Assembly: GCA_964019055.1 (NCBI GenBank)
Contig: OZ025214.1
Coordinates: forward strand, 8,184,858-8,248,857
Direction: 5' to 3'
Source of the DNA: Anthopleura xanthogrammica
Lineage: Eukaryota; Cnidaria; Anthozoa; Actiniaria; Actiniidae
DNA length: 64,000 bases
The notes beneath the pieces were generated by a model. The model was given only the letters and a program-made list of their open reading frames with translations. It did not search any database and was not told where the DNA came from. Positions 59,941 through 64,000 of the stretch are shown here, one piece after another. Position numbers and translations under genes: made by a program. Positions within the stretch are counted from its first letter, which is position 1; every line of letters starts with the position of its first letter.

Positions 59941-61778
59941 CTTTGATAGTTTGATAATGAGAAAGAGAAGAATGAGAAGAAAGGTGTACTCTGTTTTAAG
60001 CGAGTCAGGTATTATGACTATTGAACTGTTTTCTTGGCGTTCTTTTATGGGCGCGAGCCTAAAACTTGTTATGTTTCAATTAATTGCTATCGCTAATATA
60101 CGGGACACATAATTGGCTTGAATAATTGAGAAGACGTCATAGTGTAACTCCATCGTAAACCAACTGATTTTAATCATTGATCGACTAAGATCGCTTAAAT
60201 AATAATTTTGAAAAACTTAATGATTAAAGTTACAGTATCTAACGAACTTTATCCTTCAAACCCGAATTCTTATCATCCCGCGCCGGTAGGAAAAAACTTG
60301 TTATCGCTTATCATCACTGCAAAGTACAGCAGTGAGGGTCGAACTGAAAGAATGTGAAGGCGCCTCTGACAGTCACTATACAGTCCATGTATGACCCCGA
60401 AGCACAGCTCTAACCAGTTTGAATTGGTAAGGGGAAGCTAAGTTTTAGAGAAGGGGGGAAAAACCGGAGAGGTGGAAAAACCCGGGGAGGCAGAAAAAGA
60501 ACCAACCAAATCTGCAAGCTTACATGCGGGAGCCTTTGCTGTTCTTTTCTTGTTATTTCCCATAGGCGCCGGAATTACATAAAAACTGGGGGGCTTTTAT
60601 CACCAAAATTGCGAGAGAAAAAAACTAAAACTAAAAAATCTCGGAAGCAAAGAATAGCTTGTCTAAATCGCCGAAGCAAAACAAGAAAGAAAAGAAAAAG
60701 GACATGCCGTGGGGGAATTCAGAATCACCGTTAAAAAATGGGGGTGCGCAGCCAGCCCTATTCTTGTTGAGTCGTAACGTTACGGCTGAGGAGCAATATT
60801 CATATTCCTTGCTTATGAGGAGTTGTTCGTCCTTCGACTTCTTCTTTTCAAACATTTTTTTTTCTTTTCATAAGCACTCTTTTGCTACATAATTATATTA
60901 CAATGAGTTATTATTTAAGAACAATTATATGGCTCCCGCACGGAATACAAGAAACTAATTGGTACTCATGCTTAGAATAAGAGTTTTCTTACTCTCAACA
61001 GAAATTTAAATTAAAACAAACGAGTCATTAACTTTGTTACTATGTAGTAATCACGAGACAGATTTTACTGACATCATCAGAGGCGTAAAGTACGACTTAG
61101 TGATAAATTAAAATGTACCTTCCCGAATTCGCTTGAGTAATCACGAGACAATGGCTCCAAGTCGAGGTTGGACTAGCTTGATGTGTTCATACTGTACTTA
61201 TCAAATCAGACCTCGATTTAAAACCATTGTTTCGTGGGCCGGGCACTTTAGCTTCATTGTTTGTGATGCCACTCTTGGGATTTGATTCTTTCATGTCTAA
61301 ATATTTTAAAATAAGAACCTTTCTCAAGGGAATGTTATGTGCATGGTCTGAAATGGGCAATTTGTATACGAAGCTAAAGAGGTCTATTCGGGGAAGGTTT
61401 ATTGAAACTGTTAGCAAGTGCTTATTTACCTGCCCTAACAAGTTACGAGAAAAAAGGCTCTCCCTTTTATCAATAAAACTTGTACGATAGTCTGATGTTG
61501 AACTCAACAAAGGCAAGGAGCAAACATTTTTTAAACATATTTTTAAACCGAAAATTCTAACGATAGACCCCCTTTTTCAAATACCTCCGCTCTAGGGAGT
61601 TTTCAAATGAATATATCGGTATGTATGTATATATGCGTTTTCGATCGTTTTATTGTTGAGGGAAGTGCAAAATCATCGAAAAGTATGTAATTTCAAACGA
61701 GCCTGGGCGTAACTTGCTTGACACGACAAATGACGTGCGACACGGTTGCTATGGCATCACATCAAAGGTTTTCCTTAC
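59941..61778. other. Homeobox upstream region and intergenic sequence
   Basis: Presumed promoter of the minus-strand homeobox gene just right of 59940. A SINE-like block (GGGGGGAAAAACCGGAGAGG) lies at about 60440-60540. No gene recognised; open frames at 60631-60892 and 61187-61516 lack domains. Confidence 0.55.
60440..60540 (-). mobile_element. Diverged SINE-like copy
   Basis: GAGAAGGGGGGAAAAACCGG and AGAAAAAGAACCAACCAAAT resemble the cores at 11620 and 53050 but are more decayed. Confidence 0.45.
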
Positions 61779-62098
61779 GCCTTCTATGTAAAATAGGAGG
61801 GTCTCTATAATTGATGGCCGTGAATAATACATGAGCCCCGCCTTCTACGTAAATAGGAGGGTCTCTATAATTGATGGCCGTGAATAATACATGAGCCCCG
61901 CCTTCTACGTAAATAGGAGGGTCTCTATAATTGATGGCTATCAATAACACATGAACCCCGCCTTCTACGTAAATAGGAGGGTCTCTATAATTGATGGCTA
62001 TAAATACCCGCCTTTTACGTAAATAGGAGGGTCTCTATATTTGATGGCTATAAATAATACATGAACCCCGCCTTCTACGTAAATAGGAGGGTCTCTAT
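61779..62098. repeat. 60-bp minisatellite, about 5.5 units
   Basis: Unit CGCCTTCTACGTAAATAGGA followed by GGGTCTCTATAATTGATGGC and a TAATACATGA segment. The first three units are nearly identical, a fourth has small changes, and one near 62000 lacks about 10 bases. Repeats are contiguous, with no unique spacers. Confidence 0.9.
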
Positions 62099-62799
62099 GG
62101 AGCAGTTTTCATAAACCCGTGAAATACACTTTAGCGTATTTCATTTACACTCTACTTCACTCTGATCGTTTTGTTTTCTATTGTGTATTTTTACTATTAC
62201 ATTTTATTAAGCACACGTACTTTGTTTGATGAGTTAATGAGAACAGCTCTTTATAGCTGTACCTTAATCATCAGGTTGTATCTCGGATATAAACCTGATA
62301 AATTCGTTATCATTAAGTAACAACATTTGTCGAAGAAACAATATTTGTATTATGATCATCCGTGTGGGTGATACAAACATTGTTGCTTCGACAAATATCC
62401 ATTCACTTCAGGCCTTTCAGGCCAGGTTCAGGCCTTTCTTTACAGCTCGTTATTATAGGTATCTAGATACAGAACATACTTCTCGTAGAATGACTATAAT
62501 CTTTACATTAACTTTCAATTTGTAATGACGATTTTTTCCTCGTTACAAACACGACGTAACCGATGAGCAGGATTGCAGAAGCTCGCCATAATGCCGTTGC
62601 TTATAGTCAAATTCGCAGCATGGTTTGAAAAAAATGAGATTGAAAGTTCATCAGATCATTTTTCCACCTCAACTTCTTTATGTGGGATGGGCGACAAATT
62701 GAAAGTATCATAATTCGTAAATATCATTCTCAACTGTATCCAATAATTTCTTTAATCCACTCCGGCATTCTCACTAAAACGAGACCCGTGAGCGCGTCA

Positions 62800-63064
62800 A
62801 CATTATTATATGAAATAGAGTGTGATATTGAGTGACATCAAAATGATAAAATTGATATCCCCACTCCAACCAGTGGCCAGTGGGGATACGATTTATATCA
62901 ACACTCGTGGTGTCAAATTTCGACTTTTTGCTCAGCAAGTCTCAAATTCTTCATTATTTTTCATTGAAGATTTCATATAATAAACAGAACATTACATGGC
63001 CGCTTGGAGATACGAATTTCGTAAATTTCGAAATTCGTATCTCCGCGCGACCATGTAATATCCT
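62800..63064. mobile_element. Dispersed element, inverted copy of 46925-47188
   Basis: GATATTGAGTGACATCAAAA, CTTTTTGCTCAGCAAGTCTC and CGACCATGTAATATCC are inverse matches to the Abraxas intron 5 copy. Its right part contains a local palindrome, GGAGATACGAATTTCG against CGAAATTCGTATCTCC. Confidence 0.75.
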
Positions 63065-63474
63065 ATATTTATCACACTATTTTCACTACCGGAAATAAAG
63101 CGTGAAATTTACATAACAATGAGTATCCCACAATCCTCTGCGTTGTATATATTATCGGGCACCGTCCGCTTTGTCCACTCTCGTCCAAACCACGGAAAGA
63201 GCACTTCGAGACTGTCAACCAGTTTCAACATCCACGTCATGTCGAACCAACCTCCAAAAGACGCCAACAATATGTACTGAAGACGTGAAACAGCACTAAT
63301 AATGCGAGAGACAAGCTAGAGGCGGCTATCACCCCACAGATAAACGCAGGCGAAGAACCACGTGCACCGATACTGAAGCGACGCTCGGTCAAGCAGACCA
63401 ACAACTAACAACAAGGTATCTGAAATAGGACCCCTAAAATGTGACATTTACGAAGTGAAATAGGCCAGTAATTT

Positions 63475-63735
63475 ATCAGTCCACGAGAGACTGCATGACT
63501 TGAGGAATACGGCCCAGGAGAGGCCAGAATTAAACTAACCGTGTGGAATACGGCCCGGTAGAGGCCAGAATTAAAGTAACCGTGTGGAATACGGTCCATG
63601 AGAGAGCAAAAATTTAACAGTCCAGGAGAGACTGACTTGTGGAATACGGCCCGGCAGAGGTCAGAAAATGTATTAGTCCAGGATAACTAACTTGTGGAAT
63701 ACTGCTCAGGCGAGGCCAGAACATAAAATTTACGT
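63475..63735. repeat. Imperfect tandem array, units of roughly 45-65 bp
   Basis: Core GTGGAATACGGCCC followed by GAGAGGCCAGAATTAAA recurs five or more times from about 63500, with alternating GTCCAGGAGAGACTG segments. GAATACGGCCTAGG at the very end of the window suggests the array resumes beyond it. No coding sense seen. Confidence 0.8.
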
Positions 63736-64000
63736 AGTCTAGCAAGACAAAAGTGCATACTTGTTTATTTTCTCTAGACCTTTCATTATTATTATCATTT
63801 CCAAGCGCACCGACACGCTGGGATGGGCTGCAAATTGCATCACTTGTTATGCAATTACACGGTTTCAATAGAGAGCTTTCCAACCAAGTTCATAGGCTAA
63901 TTGCGTTCACAGAATCTAAGCTTTCTTTTCCCACAGGGGATTAAAACCTCGCAATTAACGTTACACGCTGAATAATAGCCATTGTTGAATACGGCCTAGG

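Noticed and set aside
61762..62098. Possible CRISPR-like array or repeat protein
   Set aside because: Repeats are contiguous 60-bp units without unique spacers, in an animal genome; this is a minisatellite and the repeat frame has no start or domain.

Overview
The window is animal nuclear DNA, AT-rich and intron-rich, with canonical GT-AG introns, many microsatellites and many small inverted-repeat transposons. The gene content (a mitochondrial-clan P450, a Glass-type zinc-finger factor, Abraxas, mitochondrial ribosomal protein S18, a small homeobox gene) and the repeat style suggest an anthozoan cnidarian, probably a stony coral. That assignment is an inference; no species is claimed. There is no bacterial operon, CRISPR array or prokaryotic origin.

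Layout. 1-2163 (minus): an F-box/leucine-rich-repeat gene broken by a 5'-truncated LINE. About 4600-5582 (minus): a decayed nuclease/helicase-like gene. 8621-18789 (minus): a complete nine-exon mitochondrial cytochrome P450, reconstructed in frame to 516 aa, with introns full of fold-back elements. 21587-30125 (plus): a secreted SGNH/GDSL-type hydrolase whose third exon, 6.1 kb downstream and in phase, adds a granulin-like domain. Its first large intron is largely CAT/ATC microsatellite, and its second contains a Mutator-like element carrying a RecQ-helicase fragment. 31142-32359 (minus; likely 5'UTR exon near 33.4 kb): a five-finger Glass-type transcription factor. 33.5-44.1 kb: about 10 kb in which I see no gene. 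44187-50817 (plus): a ten-exon Abraxas gene (403 aa) ending in SPTY. 52710-56220 (minus): six-exon MRPS18C (151 aa), convergent with Abraxas. 57969-59940 (minus): a three-exon PRD-like homeobox gene (199 aa) with Arg at homeodomain position 50. 60-64 kb: repeats, including a 60-bp minisatellite and a second tandem array.

The genes do not form one pathway. The strongest biological points are: (a) the SGNH-granulin fusion; (b) the Abraxas C-terminus, SPTY rather than the vertebrate SPTF; (c) the tail-to-tail Abraxas-MRPS18C pair, which matches the human arrangement as I recall it; (d) an unusual Arg50 homeodomain; (e) a LINE insertion carrying a 54-bp copy of its own target gene at its 5' junction. 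Exon models were built by hand from splice signals, phase and family motifs. All coordinates and lengths derive from that reading.
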